NCBI GenBank assembly: GCA_019055375.1
Contig: JAHQIW010004746.1
Location: 1 to 64,000, forward strand
Direction of reading: 5' to 3'
Source: Parelaphostrongylus tenuis
Taxonomy: Eukaryota; Nematoda; Chromadorea; Rhabditida; Metastrongylidae
Length of the DNA stretch: 64,000 bases
The translations under genes and the position numbers were made by a program. Of the stretch, positions 32,425-43,094 are shown in pieces. The stretch's first letter is position 1; each line of letters starts with the position of its first letter. Under the pieces are notes generated by a model that was given only the letters and a program-made list of their open reading frames with translations, was not told the origin of the DNA and did not search any database.

Positions 32425-32500
32425 TCCCTCGGTGGTGTAGTGGTAGCAGACGTCCTCGGTATGGGTGGAACGAGGGTTGAAGTGCCACCGGAGGCTTGTG
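32425..32500 (+). repeat. SINE-B-like tRNA-derived unit
   Basis: A-box TCGGTGGTGTAGTGGTAGCA is close to perfect; the B-box region GAGGGTTGAAGTGCC is degenerate. It is the mirror partner of 31370-31435 on the other side of the foldback element. Confidence 0.65.
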
Positions 32501-32609
32501 CCCCACTCAATTCTCTTAAGTAAATTTTGAACATCACAAATTTTTATTTTTCACTGTGCAGATCTCAGCATTTCTTTCTCCAAAGTTGTCAATCGCTATA
32601 ATAACTTTT

Positions 32610-32830
32610 TACGTATATTGAAAAATATCAAGGCTTGAAGATTTGTGTTGCAATATCCGTTTTACAACTTATTACAATATGCTGAACGCCAAAAACAATA
32701 TGATTGCGAAGTAGACTAGTGCTTTACTCTACTCATAGGAGACATACATGCTTCAAATCCATTTGAGTTTGTGTTAGCCGTTTTGTAAAAGATAAGCCGA
32801 GAAACGCAAAAATTCTTTTAGGGTGAAGAA
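32610..32830. repeat. Repeat G copy
   Basis: AAAAACAATATGATTGCG, CATAGGAGACATACATGCTT, ATCCATTTGAG and AAAAATTCTTTTAGG match the order at 16200-16350. Confidence 0.5.
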
Positions 32831-33064
32831 AAACTTAGTCGATCAACGAAAATCGCGCACCGTTCTGCGATCGCGTTGTGCGCAAGGACTTTTATTGCAG
32901 CGCCGTACGGGTCGACCAAATAATAGCACGATAATCTTGAGAAATCTTATTTTCGCGTCAAAACTGTTACTATTCATTAAATAGATGCTGAATCCTGCGC
33001 GACTTAGTGATTGAATAGAATCAATTGATCAAATTTTTTTGAAAATGACTTAATACCTATTGTC

Positions 33065-33250
33065 TACACAGTGATGCGTGATGGCCGACCGATGTAGCAT
33101 GCCAGTGCTGCTCTCCTCTCGGACAAGTCTGGCGCCAATTTGCCGATCCGCAGAAGCTCAATGGAAAGCTTAGTTAGCCAGAGACGGTAGACCGAACTTA
33201 GATCACGTGTATGTGACACGGCAGTTCTAAACACTGAGTCACACACTCTT
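33065..33250 (-). repeat. SINE-A copy, diverged
   Basis: Minus strand: a decayed tRNA-like head at about 33240-33180 and the body CGGATCGGCAAATTGGCGCC. Much more diverged than other copies. Confidence 0.5.
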
Positions 33251-34074
33251 TTTCTTTAAGACTTCTGTATATTCAATCCCTGCCTTCTTTCCGTTAAGCC
33301 CATGGGATCATTTATCATAAGGTAGACCAGTTCAGCAACTAGAACGAATAGAAGGACAAATGGATATATGGACAATAAGGAAAAACGAATCTTAACTTTT
33401 TGGGAACTACGTTCTTTTTCAAGCAAGACTTCTTTAATGGCCTATTCGTTGAGCGAAGTTTTTCACTAGACTTTTAATTATAAGTTGATAGCTTAGATAG
33501 AAATTAAATCAATACTTTGGTAGATATCTGGAGATGTCTTCGCAATCTGTTGCGGCAACCAGACGAAAACTACAATTTCACCTTCAGCGCGCATTGTTTG
33601 ATCGATTGGCGACCTTGCTTGGTTTTTGTCTAAACTCTAATTTTCATTAGACGGTGCTAAATTGCGATTTTATCACTATAGTTGTTTTCTTGAAGTCTAT
33701 TAGTGCACGGCAGCAGCGAGAAAAATGTTCCGCGCTTGGAGTGATTAGTTATTGCTCAAACTAGGAAGCGTTTTTATCGGGACTTGTATGATAAAGTTAA
33801 TATTTTAGAGGTATTTTATCGGCACAGAAAATGGAATGGTACAAATTTTCTTGAAGAATGTATTTTCCTGACCCATATTTCACATAGTAGTGGTGTTTTA
33901 AACTTTATTCGCAATATTTTTTTAACAACCAACCAATATACAATCAGCATTGATCGACAATAATTAACTATAAATGGTCAGCACAGGTCGACGGTCTACC
34001 TTCTTGCATGAATTTTTACCTTCACAAACAACGACTAGCTTTTTACGTTCTAAAGTACTCAACAGAGAGAAAAG

Positions 34075-34340
34075 AAAAAGATGAGGCTGTCGGCGTTGAT
34101 AAATTCCAGAGAGGCGCCATGCACTTAACTGCATAAAGCATCGATTGAGGTGATTGGATGCATATCAGCTTCTCTGCTTGACTGTAAGTGGCCTATTGAT
34201 GCATTATTCATTGCCTCAATAATCCTAAGCAAGTATTATAGCAATTTATTGATCCTGGAGGGATGGGGTGAGCAGTGAGCGCGGGATCAAACCATCGTGT
34301 CGCAAAATACCTCTAACTACTGCACCACAAGCGCATAGCA
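34075..34340 (-). repeat. SINE-A copy
   Basis: Minus strand: head at about 34338-34270 with GTGGTGCAGTAGTTAGAGGT. The body is internally deleted, and the 3' part carries GAATTTATCAACGCCGACAG. The family's GCATGCACTTAACTGCAT-like region is at 34118. Confidence 0.7.
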
Positions 34341-34676
34341 GCCCTACAGCAACAGCAGTGAGTTCAGATGGTCATTTTGCACTTCATCTTTACCTGCACT
34401 GATATACAATATTATATTGCGATGTTTACCATGTAATCTCTGTGTCGAGTGGTCCTGTCGGCTTTATTCTGCCAAACTTCGAAATGTGGATAAGATGCAC
34501 AACGCTCGTGATCCCCAATCAGCATTCCACTCCCCTCGATCTTCCCTCTAAACATTCCTCTGCTCTTGTAGATATTTCCACTTCTACAATCAACTCACAA
34601 GCATCGACTATACATCGTTTGTTATACTGGCTCATTGTAAATAATTATAATCGTTTTGAAAATTTGTCGTTCCTTC

Positions 34677-34926
34677 ATGGACCTGCTGGATTTCGAGCAA
34701 CAGCAGCGCAGCGCATTCAACGTGAGCCTGCACGTCAAAGTAGAGGTAGTGGAGTCGGCAAAAGTTCCTGCGTAAAACTTATAGAGCAAAGTAAGCGCAA
34801 CAGACATGACGAAATAGCATTGGTGATTTAGGTATGGTTTCTCACGAGCATCTCCAAAGGCAGGAAAATTATGATAGCTTATTCGACAATTTCCACAAGA
34901 ATGAGGAGACACCATTTCCACGATAA
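34677..34926 (+). other. Candidate short exons, unrecognised
   Basis: Two adjoining open pieces have protein-like composition: 34677-34775 (MDLLDFEQQQRSAFNVSLHV onward, 32 codons) and 34834-34926 (MVSHEHLQRQENYDSLFDNF onward, 30 codons). The second is preceded by an acceptor-like GGTGATTTAG. No combination of donor and acceptor joins them cleanly in these frames. No family recognised. Confidence 0.22.
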
Positions 34927-35692
34927 ACCTGATAACCAGAAGTGGTGATTGAGGTAGCGGATTTTACGAGAAATCTGTGATAAAAGATAAGAGCGATTGC
35001 TCAGCCAATAATCTGCCGTTTCATTCGTGTGGTTAAGCAACGGCGTGCTTTTAGGCAGACCTTTTATGTGAAAATTCTAAAGCACTGCTGTTTCAAAAGT
35101 TCAAGCTATCATTACTAGTCTAGGGCAACGAGTTTGATGTGAAACGTGTGAAGTAAAGTTGTGGTGAATGCGTGCAAAACGATTCCCGTTTGAAGTCGTA
35201 CTTCTATGTTGTAGCGACGATGGGCTCGATGTTGGGCAATTATGAATGATGAAACAAAACATCGTAGCACACTTTGATTAACTTTCAGCTGTTTTCTGCG
35301 ACATATGACTGTTGATTGGCTACTACCTGTATCACCTGTCGTCCCGTTGATCGTCGAGTGACTCGAGCGGGTACCAGCCCTATCGCGTGCAAGAGTAGCC
35401 CAGTGGGTCCTCCTCGCTCTGGTGATTCGCTGAGCATCATATCTATCTTCTATAGTTTTTTTTTTGAAAAAATCGGACCGATGGGTCGGTGGTCTTCCTG
35501 TAGAGCGCTTGATGTCCCGAGGAATCCAGTCGGTAACGGCTCTCGTTCATTGGTTGTCGTTGAAGTGCATCACGTGTCCGGCCCACCTCATTTTCGATAT
35601 CCTGGCGTGCAGAACGGCGTCTGTGAATTTTAATCGTTGACGTAGGTCGGAACTTCGGAACCTTTCTCTCATTTGCGAGATACGGGATACTC

Positions 35693-36019
35693 CTAGCATC
35701 GGCCTTTCGACTGCGCGTTCGATAACGCCAAGTGATCTTTCATCTTGTTAACGCAGCGACCAGATTTCTGCTGCATACGCAGGGATAATCGTTGAGTCGA
35801 AAAGGTGGGCAAGGAATTAATGTTCTTTGTCCACTTCACTACATCTTCGATGCTCTTAAACGTTCCCCAAGCCGCTCGTTTCCTCCTGCACAACTCTGTA
35901 GCTAGGTCTTTCATCATGTTGATTTCACGACCTAGATAGACGTAACTGGAGCATTCGGAGATTGTCGTTCTGTTGAGCGTGAATGGAGTATTCAAAACCT
36001 GTCCGTTCCTCATGAACAT
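35693..36019 (-). pseudogene. RTE C-terminal RT segment (thumb region)
   Basis: The 108-codon frame starts at the MFMRNGQV motif, then TISECSSYVYLGREINMM and RRKRAAWGTFKSIEDVVK, typical of the region following the RT palm in RTE proteins. The later part shifts frame (IERAVERPMLGV-type sequence continues near 35700). Confidence 0.85.
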
Positions 36020-36074
36020 TGTCTTCGTTAGATTTAGTTGAGACCAATCTTTCCACAGGTGTTATCAACATTTG

Positions 36075-36317
36075 TTACGCTTGGCTGATGTTTGGTGTTA
36101 TGAGGATGATGTCGTCAGCAAAGCGAACATGGTCTAATTGTTGACCATCAATTTTCACTTCCATATCGTCCCATTCTAATGTTCGCATGACGTTCTTTAG
36201 GGTGGCAGTGAATAGTTTTGGCGAAATTGTATCGCCTTGTCGAACCCCTCTTCTTACGTCAATAATGATATTGTTGTAATGGAGATATTTTAGTTGTGAA
36301 ATCTTTATAAAGCTCAC
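36075..36317 (-). pseudogene. RTE reverse transcriptase motifs B and C
   Basis: The 80 codons hold DVRRGVRQGDTISPKLFT (motif B, residues 20-37) and VRFADDIILI (motif C, FADD at 66-69), the catalytic aspartate pair of non-LTR reverse transcriptases. Motif A (KKAFDSV) lies just upstream on the same strand near 36390 in another frame. Confidence 0.9.
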
Positions 36318-36488
36318 GAAGGGTCAATATGTACCGAGTAAGGACGCCCTGGTTTTTCAGAGCTTCCACAACCGCTTCTGTTCCCACTGAATCGAAGGCT
36401 TTCTTCAAATATGAAAGTGAGACAGAGCTGTTATTTGTACTTTCGTTTCGTACAACCTCAATGAGTCCTATAATCGTGTGGATGTGGT

Positions 36489-36677
36489 CTATGGTATGAA
36501 ATCCTTTTCGAACCCTGCTTGTTCACATGGCTGTCCTTCGTCCAGTGTTCTGTGAATCCTGTTCAGGATGACTCGAGTAAAGAGTTTATAGACAACGAAC
36601 AGCAAGCAGATTGGGCACAGTTGCCTATGTCTTGAAGGTCCCTTTTCGAACAACAATACAGTCTTGCTGGCTTCCAT
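36489..36677 (-). pseudogene. RTE reverse transcriptase N-terminal motifs
   Basis: CPICLLFVVYKLFTRVILNR matches the RPICLL..YKLFT..ILNRI motif of non-LTR RT, followed by EGQPCEQAGF. A frame change separates it from the linker frame 36625-37296. Confidence 0.88.
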
Positions 36678-37296
36678 TGAATGCAGTCTGACAGGTAGCG
36701 AGTTGAGAGCGAGCCAGAGTGTTGATGAGAACTGGCGGCAGATTCTTCAGGTGTTCTGGTCTAATCCTGTCTAGACCGGGTGTTGTTCTGTTCTTCGCCA
36801 ACAATAAAGCGTGTCGGATTTTGAAAGGAGCACAGTGGAACGATAGATTTATCCCCTTCAATCTATATGACGGTAAGAGGACATGGTTAGCTAAGAGAAC
36901 CGAGTATTGGTGGATGGTTTTCTCTAGAGCCCTTCTGGAAGGTGTATGTGTCCCGTCAGGGCATCGGAGTGCAATCATCTTGGTCTTATAATTGGCGAAG
37001 CCTCGCTGGGCTTTGCGAATGCTCTTCCTAGCTTCTGCAGCTTCTGCCATAACTGCTGCTCTTCTCTCTTTGAGGCCTTCTTTTATCGCTTCTCTGCATC
37101 GTTTCGCAAGTTCGGACGTAAGGTTTCGGTTGCCTGCAGCTTGTGCGATTCCACGTTGACGTATCAGCTCGAGTGTCTGCGGAGACAAGCGTCTCTTCGT
37201 GACATTAGGGCTCTCGGCTTGCATAGCGCTAACGTGAAGATATTCAACGAGCCGATCGTATTCTTCGTAGATGTTGTTGGTATTTTTATTATACAA
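36625..37296 (-). pseudogene. RTE endonuclease-RT linker
   Basis: 223 codons of basic, helical linker (KRRLSPQTLELIRQRGIAQA, ELAKRCREAIKEGLKERRAA) leading to NRTTPGLDRIRPEHLKNLPP, the segment preceding RT motifs in this clade. The frame is open throughout, longer than chance would allow. Confidence 0.88.
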
Positions 37297-37921
37297 TACA
37301 ACGGTATCTTCCCAAGAGCCGACTAATGATTTGAATGCTTCCCAGTTTATGGTAATTCTGAGAATTCGTCGTTTGAATTTGGCGGCTTTCTCTCATCTCC
37401 CGCGAGAAACGGAACGTTGCGCGAAGGAGGCGATGGTCTGATCTTGTGTAGATTTTGAGAACAACAGCAACATCGGTCAGGCAAAACCTTCGATTTACTA
37501 AGATGTAGTCTATTTCGTTATGATAATCTCCATTGGTAGACTCCCACGTCCATCGCTGAGAGTGAGGCTTTTGAAGTTGTGATTTACCATGGATGGTTTG
37601 GGTCGTAATGAAAAATTCAGGTAGCCTCTCACCCTGTTCATTCCATTCTAGTCCGTGAGTTCCAATGTGACGTTCTTCAGACGTTCCTCTAGGTCCAATT
37701 TTTGCATTAAAATCTTCGACACTGACCTTGAAGAGTGTATGAGCTTCTCTGAGGAATTTTTCGATGTCCATATAGAACGCTTCGACTTCGTCTTTGTCAT
37801 AGCTTGATGTTGGTGCATAAGCAACGAAGATGGTCAAAACCGGCATAGAACCACATCGTTTCAACCGTAATCGTCCGATGCGGGTTGTTAGTTGCTTAAA
37901 CGAATCAATGCTCACGGTCAA
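37289..37921 (-). pseudogene. RTE apurinic-type endonuclease, C-terminal two-thirds
   Basis: 210 codons: LTIFVAYAPTSSY (31-41 region), EDFNAKIG (69-76; family GDFNAK, here G to E), RWTWES (123-128), NEIDYIL (135-141) and SDHRLLRATF (161-170), with the catalytic Asp-His. The upstream DSRGVGGVGVLV motif lies at about 37925-37965. It nicks the target before reverse transcription. The true N-terminus is missing. Confidence 0.9.
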
Positions 37922-38529
37922 ATTCGGTTTGACGAGGACGCCAACGCCGCCGACACCTCTGCTATCGCATGTTCCAAGGGACAGTTCTTCTCCGATATCA
38001 TAAACAGCGTGAAAAGAATGACGTCATGTCGTCTCAACGATCAACGATCTATAATTTATTAGCAGTGATAATTTATTGAACTATTTTTACATGACATCTG
38101 TACGGTTGAGTAGTAAGACAGGTTAGGAGCAATATCTACGTGAAAGCTTCAGTGCAGTGGAGCATATTCCATGACCTCATCGGAAATGTTGATATTTGCT
38201 CTCGCTGTTAAAATTTTTATTGCGAGTTTTTCGCTAATGCAACTTCTTTCTGAAATGACCGTGAGTATCATCGCTTGCAGTATGAATGAGGTAAGTGAGT
38301 CACAAAGTCAGACAAGTGAAACGAAATAAAGGACAAAGGTAAGATTTGCTGCCAACAGGTACTTTCTGGCTGTTCTATGGACAGATCGACATTTAGACCT
38401 GTTGAGCGCTCGAAAAAAGTTCCAATGAAGAATGCGCTTGAAAAATCGATGCTACAGTGAACCGCAGCACATGTCACTACTAAAACGAAGCCAAAATTTA
38501 ACCAAATGGTTCATCAAAGTTTATCTGAA

Positions 38530-39300
38530 GCCTGCAGGCAATGTAACAGTGATAGAATAGGCAGCGATATCCACGTGAACCTTCGGCAGTGATGCTGTAA
38601 CGACAATTCAATGCCATCGACGCGAACTCTTTTTCACAATGTTGCTTTCGTAGTTCGTATAGCGATATCCTAGTAAAATCTGCAGGGCAATGTAGCTGTG
38701 GTAGGCCGCGCTGTTTTGCCAAATCAAACCTCGGCAGTGATGTTACAACGGCAGTGCAGCGACGACTTCAATGTAAATACCTTACCTCAATGATGGTCTG
38801 GTAATTTGTATAGCTACTCTAAGCGAAATCTGCAAGGCAATGTAGCAGCGGTACACTGGGCTACGCTTTCGACGTAAAACCGCGACAATGAGCAACAGCG
38901 GCGTGCAGAAGCGATTTCAACATGAAACCTTCACCTCTCACATTTTGAATGACGACTTCCAAGCGAAATCTACAGAGCAATGTAACAGTATTAGACAGGG
39001 CAACGTTGCGACGTGAAGCCTCAACAGTAATCTTGCAGCGGCAATCCACATACGATTTTGTCCCGAAGCCTTCATCTGTAGCAGTTTGAATGGCGAACTC
39101 CCAAATGAGATCTGCAGGGCAATGTGGAAGTATTAGACAAGACAACGTTTTGCCGTGAAATTTCAACAGTAATCTTACAGCGGCAATCCAAGTACGATTT
39201 CGTCATGGAACTTATATCTCTGGTATTTTTGATATTGATTTTTAAGCTAAATTTGCATTGCAATGTAACAGTGGCAGAATGTGCTCCGATACGCCTCTCG
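38530..39300. repeat. 140-150 bp tandem repeat, locus 2
   Basis: About five units, with GGCAATGT-type words at about 38536, 38685, 38835, 38975, 39118 and 39258 (spacings 149, 150, 140, 143, 140). Each unit also has (A/G)GCGA.(A/C)TC.CAA and CA(A/G)CAGTAATCTT-like or CGGCAGTGATG words. Same family as 10740-11085 and 11405-11765, more diverged. Confidence 0.8.
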
Positions 39301-39802
39301 ACGTAGCGTGATGCCGCTCACAAAAGGTCCTTTCCAGAATTTTAATTGCAGAGAATGGCTTCTTAAGCATCCCTCTTGGTTTCAAGATGGTTTGAACAAG
39401 CCTTGGACATAATGTAGAAAACGGTTATAGAGAACTCTCTGGACCGCTGGACTTATAAGTGTACATTTAAGTACACGTAGTGTCAGTAATGTTCATCGGG
39501 CAAATTTAGTCATCAACATGACTACACGAACATTTGAGACACCGCCTATATTCCATACGACCAGCTGTTGGAAGCGGATTCATAGCTGATATCGAAGGTG
39601 TTCTCACTCATATCATTTTTCACCCACACTGCATTGGAATACTGTTTCACTGTGGTTTTAAACTGCAAATGACTGTTGGAAATTGCTAGGTATCATATTA
39701 CCTGCTCTGTGTGTTTTCTTTCAAAAAGTTCATTTGAAATTAACCATGTATGTTAAGTACTTTTTCATACTGATCTATCAGTTTTTGAGCCGTCTGTCAG
39801 AT

Positions 39803-39853
39803 CCAAATGCCAGACAATCGCCTGTTTCGGCCTCCGGGACTCATCAGTGGTAC
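39803..39853 (-). ncRNA. Hammerhead ribozyme-like motif
   Basis: Minus strand: CUGAUGA (39847-39841), stem II GUCC/GGCC with a CGGA loop (one mismatch), GAAA (39828-39825), stem III CAGGCGAUUG, UC (39814-39813), then UGG pairing with CCA for a short stem I. It is related in sequence to the motif at 40093-40140. Confidence 0.6.
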
Positions 39854-40092
39854 AGTCCCTCGGTTCAGCAGATCGGTTGAGGCTATAAAACTCGATAAAA
39901 GTATCGATGCCGAGTAGTAAATCATTGCAAGTCAGATGATAGAATCCCCTGACATTGCGAAGACCAGCAGTCCAGCTTGTGACTGCTGAAATCATACCTT
40001 CCCCATTCGACCGCTTTTTTATGGACCTTACTCAAATTACAATGATAGTGTGGTAATGATATAACAACTCTTAAACTATTTGTCAGGTATAA

Positions 40093-40140
40093 GTGCTATA
40101 CAGGCGCCTGTTTCGTTCTCCAGGACTCTTCAGTAGCACA
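40093..40140 (-). ncRNA. Hammerhead ribozyme-like motif with perfect stem I
   Basis: Minus strand: stem I GUGCUA, CUGAAGA (40133-40127), stem II GUCC/GAAC with a UGGA loop (one mismatch), GAAA (40114-40111), self-complementary stem III CAGGCGCCUG (40110-40101), UA (40100-40099), stem I UAGCAC (40098-40093). Stem I is six perfect pairs. It lies in one arm of an inverted repeat: GACGAAACTGGTGCCTGTAT at 40152-40171 is a second, plus-strand copy of the 3' half. Confidence 0.68.
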
Positions 40141-40194
40141 GAGCCTTGCAGGACGAAACTGGTGCCTGTATAGTACCCAGACCTGACAAAAGGC

Positions 40195-40645
40195 TCAAGA
40201 TGTAACATTATTGTCAGACCAACTTGTGTCTTTATATAACTAAGTGTAAAACGGGACATATTAGTGATAGGATATCCAGTTGAGATATGATAGATGGTCT
40301 TATGCCTATCGCTCTTGCCGTATGGACTTACTAACTGTTTAATTTGCCGTACTGCCTTTTAAATTTTCTTTCAGCAGATAATTGGTAGAACGAGGCACCT
40401 TAAAAATGCTTTGTCGTTAATTCGATATCGAGCTGTCGAGGATTCCTGAAAATTCTCTGCCCTTATCACTAACAAATAGTATTATGTTTTCATGCCTTGT
40501 TAGCTTTCAAACCTATCTCATTCCACACTTTTGTGATTCGATGAAGATTGAGTGAAACTTTCTCAAGCGATAATGATTAAATGTCTTGAAAGTGTCGCCC
40601 GTAAATCTCTGGAAATTTCTGCCAGGTTTCTCGTTGGAATCTTGT
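40195..40645 (-). mobile_element. PLE subfamily 1 fragment (RT N-terminal part)
   Basis: Matches 46405-46780 of the long minus-strand copy: AAAACGGGACATATTAGTGA, CTTGCCGTATGGACTTACT, TCGATATCGAGCTGTCGAGG and TCTCTGCCCTTATCACTAAC. It is a diverged relic cut at both ends. Confidence 0.72.
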
Positions 40646-40784
40646 TGTTTATAAGACGAATGAGAAATAGTGGAAATACGAGTCCATGTGACCTCTGTTC
40701 CCATCTCAGTAATTCAGTGGAGGACTTGCAGAAAGCGGTGAATATGTTGAAATTGGATTCTGTGCTTGATGCGATTGATATCCA

Positions 40785-40945
40785 GGTGCGATGATTTTTT
40801 CTAAAAGAGTAGTCGAGGTGTTTGACTGAGTTGGATTGTGACAACATCATATTTTCAGGTTCTGTAGAAGACGAAACTGCCGAAGCGTCAGCTTTGTCAC
40901 TAGATATTGTTACAGCATATCGCGTCCTGCTTAGAAGGAGAAAAA
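40785..40945 (+). mobile_element. PLE 3' tail fragment
   Basis: AGGTGCGATGATTTTTTCTA, GTGTTTGACTGAGTTGGATT and a decayed hammerhead core, followed by CGCGTCCTGCTTAGAAGGAG. Same order as 31165-31325. Confidence 0.7.
40858..40893 (+). ncRNA. Decayed hammerhead-like motif
   Basis: It reads CUGUAGA, then GAAGCGUC where GAAACGUC is expected. Inactive by eye. Confidence 0.3.
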
Positions 40946-41157
40946 GGGATTTGTAACATGTTGAGTTTGATACGTAGTCGGTCTTGGGAACTGATCATAA
41001 AGGCCGTATGCCTTTATGAAGTTTCTAGCAAGTGACCGTCACGATCTTAACGAATGAGTGAAAAACATCAGTGGTCTGAGTTCTTAGGATGTTTTGGATA
41101 AATCTCTGAAACCCAAGAAGAAGTCGGAAAGGTGATTGCTTCACTACTATTTATTAC

Positions 41158-41206
41158 TAGTTCTTTCTTTTCTTTCTTTCGTTTCTTTCTTTCTTTTCTT
41201 ACTTTT
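41158..41206 (+). repeat. TTTC-rich low-complexity tract
   Basis: Imperfect run of TTTC units on the plus strand. Confidence 0.8.
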
Positions 41207-41319
41207 TCCAAGTTGCTTTTTGATCTAAGTGGGTTTCTCACGCCATTCTACGGGAACAACACGCGGTTGATCTCTCACACCTTACAAAGCGTTGAGCGCT
41301 ATTAACAAAGTGGCATCCA

Positions 41320-42515
41320 TTTGCACAATAAATCTTCCTTAATGCTATAACGAATTTACAAAATCTTGTAGAGAGATTCACGCACTGTCATCTTTTGAAT
41401 CTTGTGCGAGGTTAGCAGGATTCCGTAAAGGATTCTGTTCCATGGACCACATCCAAACCATATCACAGGTTATCACCATATAAAAGCGTTTAATAACGTC
41501 GAAACGAATGCAGTCCTATCAGCACTCGTCAATCAAGGACTAGATCCGTCCTATATAAGAACCTTGTCAGATTGCTATGGAAACTGCACCACACAATTAC
41601 GCCTTTTTCATCGACCTCTGGCCACATCCATTGGTAAAAGGATTTGACAGGGTGATATGATATCGTCGAAGCTGTTCACCACTGCGTTCAGTGGGCAATG
41701 AATTCACTCGATTGCGACGAGAAGGGCATTCGTGTTGATGAAAAATTCCTGCCACATCTCCCTTTAGCAGATGACATTGTCATTTGTTCAAAAAGCACCA
41801 ATGAAGCAGAGATGATGCTAAAGAAATTAAACGAAGCGGGAAAGAAGATTGGACCACGTCTTAATAGGATAAAGACCTAGTTCATGAAGAAACCCCGTGG
41901 TGCAATGGTGATCAAGTCGAAATGAATGGTTCTTTAATTGCAGAAACCACCTCGCATGGTACCTTGGACATTCACTGAACATGGGAAACAATATGAAGCA
42001 GGGACTAGACAGAAGGAGGAGAACAGCATGGGCCGCATTCTTGCCTAGAGAAGCCACCGACCAGCTAATAGACCCAAAACTCCGTGCTCACCTTTTCGAT
42101 TCAATGGTCCTCACGGCGCTCTGCTATGCAACTAAGACGTGGGCTGATACTTCGACCGCGTGAAGACTGCTACGAACAACTCACAGAGCGCTTGAACAAT
42201 GTCTTCTCAATTTCAGTCGGCGCACACAACATCTGGCAGTCTTACGTAGCTCAGACTCCAAAGTCTTTCCCATTTTCGTGACCAAGAGGTCTATTCTTCT
42301 ATAGTGAAATACGGATGGGCACGGTCATATACTGAGAAGAACGGACGACAAATGGAAGAGAAGAACTGTAGAGTGGATTCCCGCAACAGCCGCCATGCTC
42401 AAATTAGACCACCGTCATGGACAACTGTCGCGAAGCAGAAAGGCGAATGGAATATGTGCTGGGGTCCGCAATTGGTGAAGACGGGCCGTTCAAGTATCAA
42501 GTAAGTAAGTGAGTC
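41320..42515 (+). mobile_element. RTE-type retrotransposon, second subfamily, truncated and degenerate
   Basis: Plus strand: ARLAGFRKGFCSMDHIQTIS (RT motif near 41410), then EKGIRVDEKFLPHLPLADDIVI (motif C with LADD instead of FADD), NEAGKKIG and RTAWAAF. PKLRAHLFDSMVLTALCYAT (42070-42130) follows, and MCWGPQ near 42450. It ends in CAAGTAAGTAAGTGAG at about 42500, a short-repeat tail. It is a different subfamily from 35310-37990 and heavily broken. The same tail recurs inverted at 47638-47720. Confidence 0.85.
41698..41880 (+). pseudogene. RTE reverse transcriptase motif C fragment
   Basis: 60 codons covering LADDIVICSKSTNEAEMMLK; the first residue of the usual FADD box is Leu. It ends at RLNRIKT, followed out of frame by the FMKKP motif. 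Confidence 0.8.
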
Positions 42516-42534
42516 CATATTTCCCATGCCAAGG

Positions 42535-42755
42535 TTTGTGTCGGTTTTTTCACCTATGTAGATAAAGTTGTATAAAATATGTCCAGACTCGCGAAAAAGG
42601 CGAAGTCGCCAGAAACATCAGCCACCGACGCAGTCACAGCATTAGAGCTGAAAACTGATACAAACCTCTCGCCTTCAACGCCATAGTTTTTGAAATTTAC
42701 GCTTCAACTGCAGATATCAAGGCTTATAGAAAGTCGGTGCTTCAAGTTGATATAA
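42535..42755 (+). mobile_element. PLE-like 3' tail of a third type
   Basis: It carries AAAAAGGCGAAGTCGCCAGA followed by AACATCAGCC, then a trailing TATAGAAAGTCGG word as in other tails (compare the rc of 14545-14560). It directly follows the RTE tail. Confidence 0.5.
42582..42632 (+). ncRNA. Decayed hammerhead-like motif
   Basis: Stem II GGCG/CGCC with an AAGU loop is strong, and AGAAACAUCAGCC follows. The CUGANGA box reads CGCGAAA. Confidence 0.3.
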
Positions 42756-42934
42756 TAATACCAGATTTTTCATTTCATGGTAATGTACTTGTTTGAGGAA
42801 GCATGTCTTATGAAAAAGCGTCAGTGTTATTGCTTTGAAATACCTTAATGATTGCCATCAAGTTTTAATCGTAGCTCGGTTGTGGAGATTCTAGCGAAAA
42901 ATAGCTAGTACATTCGAAGACATTACAGGTGATG

Positions 42935-43090
42935 TTCCACTATTCTAGGGTTCTTTAGAAAAGGGCGACATAATGCTGTAGGCTCATGTCTCAGCTTTCG
43001 ATTGGTTACTAACACTCCTATGTTCTTCTCCAGCGAATGAGATCTATTTTTCATTTGTTCCCTGCTAATCAGAGAGAACCAAATTGAATA
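42935..43090 (+). repeat. Single end of the foldback element
   Basis: GGGCGACATAATGCTGTAGG, CTCAGCTTTCGATTGG, GCGAATGAGATCTATTTTTC and AATCAGAGAGAACCAAA match the outer right arms at 32170-32310 and 21550-21675. Confidence 0.6.
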
Positions 43091-43094
43091 ACCA

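Larger units (their letters stand above)
35310..37990 (-). mobile_element. RTE-type non-LTR retrotransposon, 5'-truncated and frameshifted
   Basis: Reading the minus strand: an apurinic-type endonuclease (from about 37990, already inside the domain), a linker, reverse transcriptase, a C-terminal region with RWAGHVMHFND-like sequence (about 35590) and a short GGTGATACAGG tail near 35315. The single-protein order, small size and tail of a short repeat fit the RTE clade, abundant in strongylid nematodes. At least four frame breaks disable it. Mobilisation would be by target-primed reverse transcription. Confidence 0.92.
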
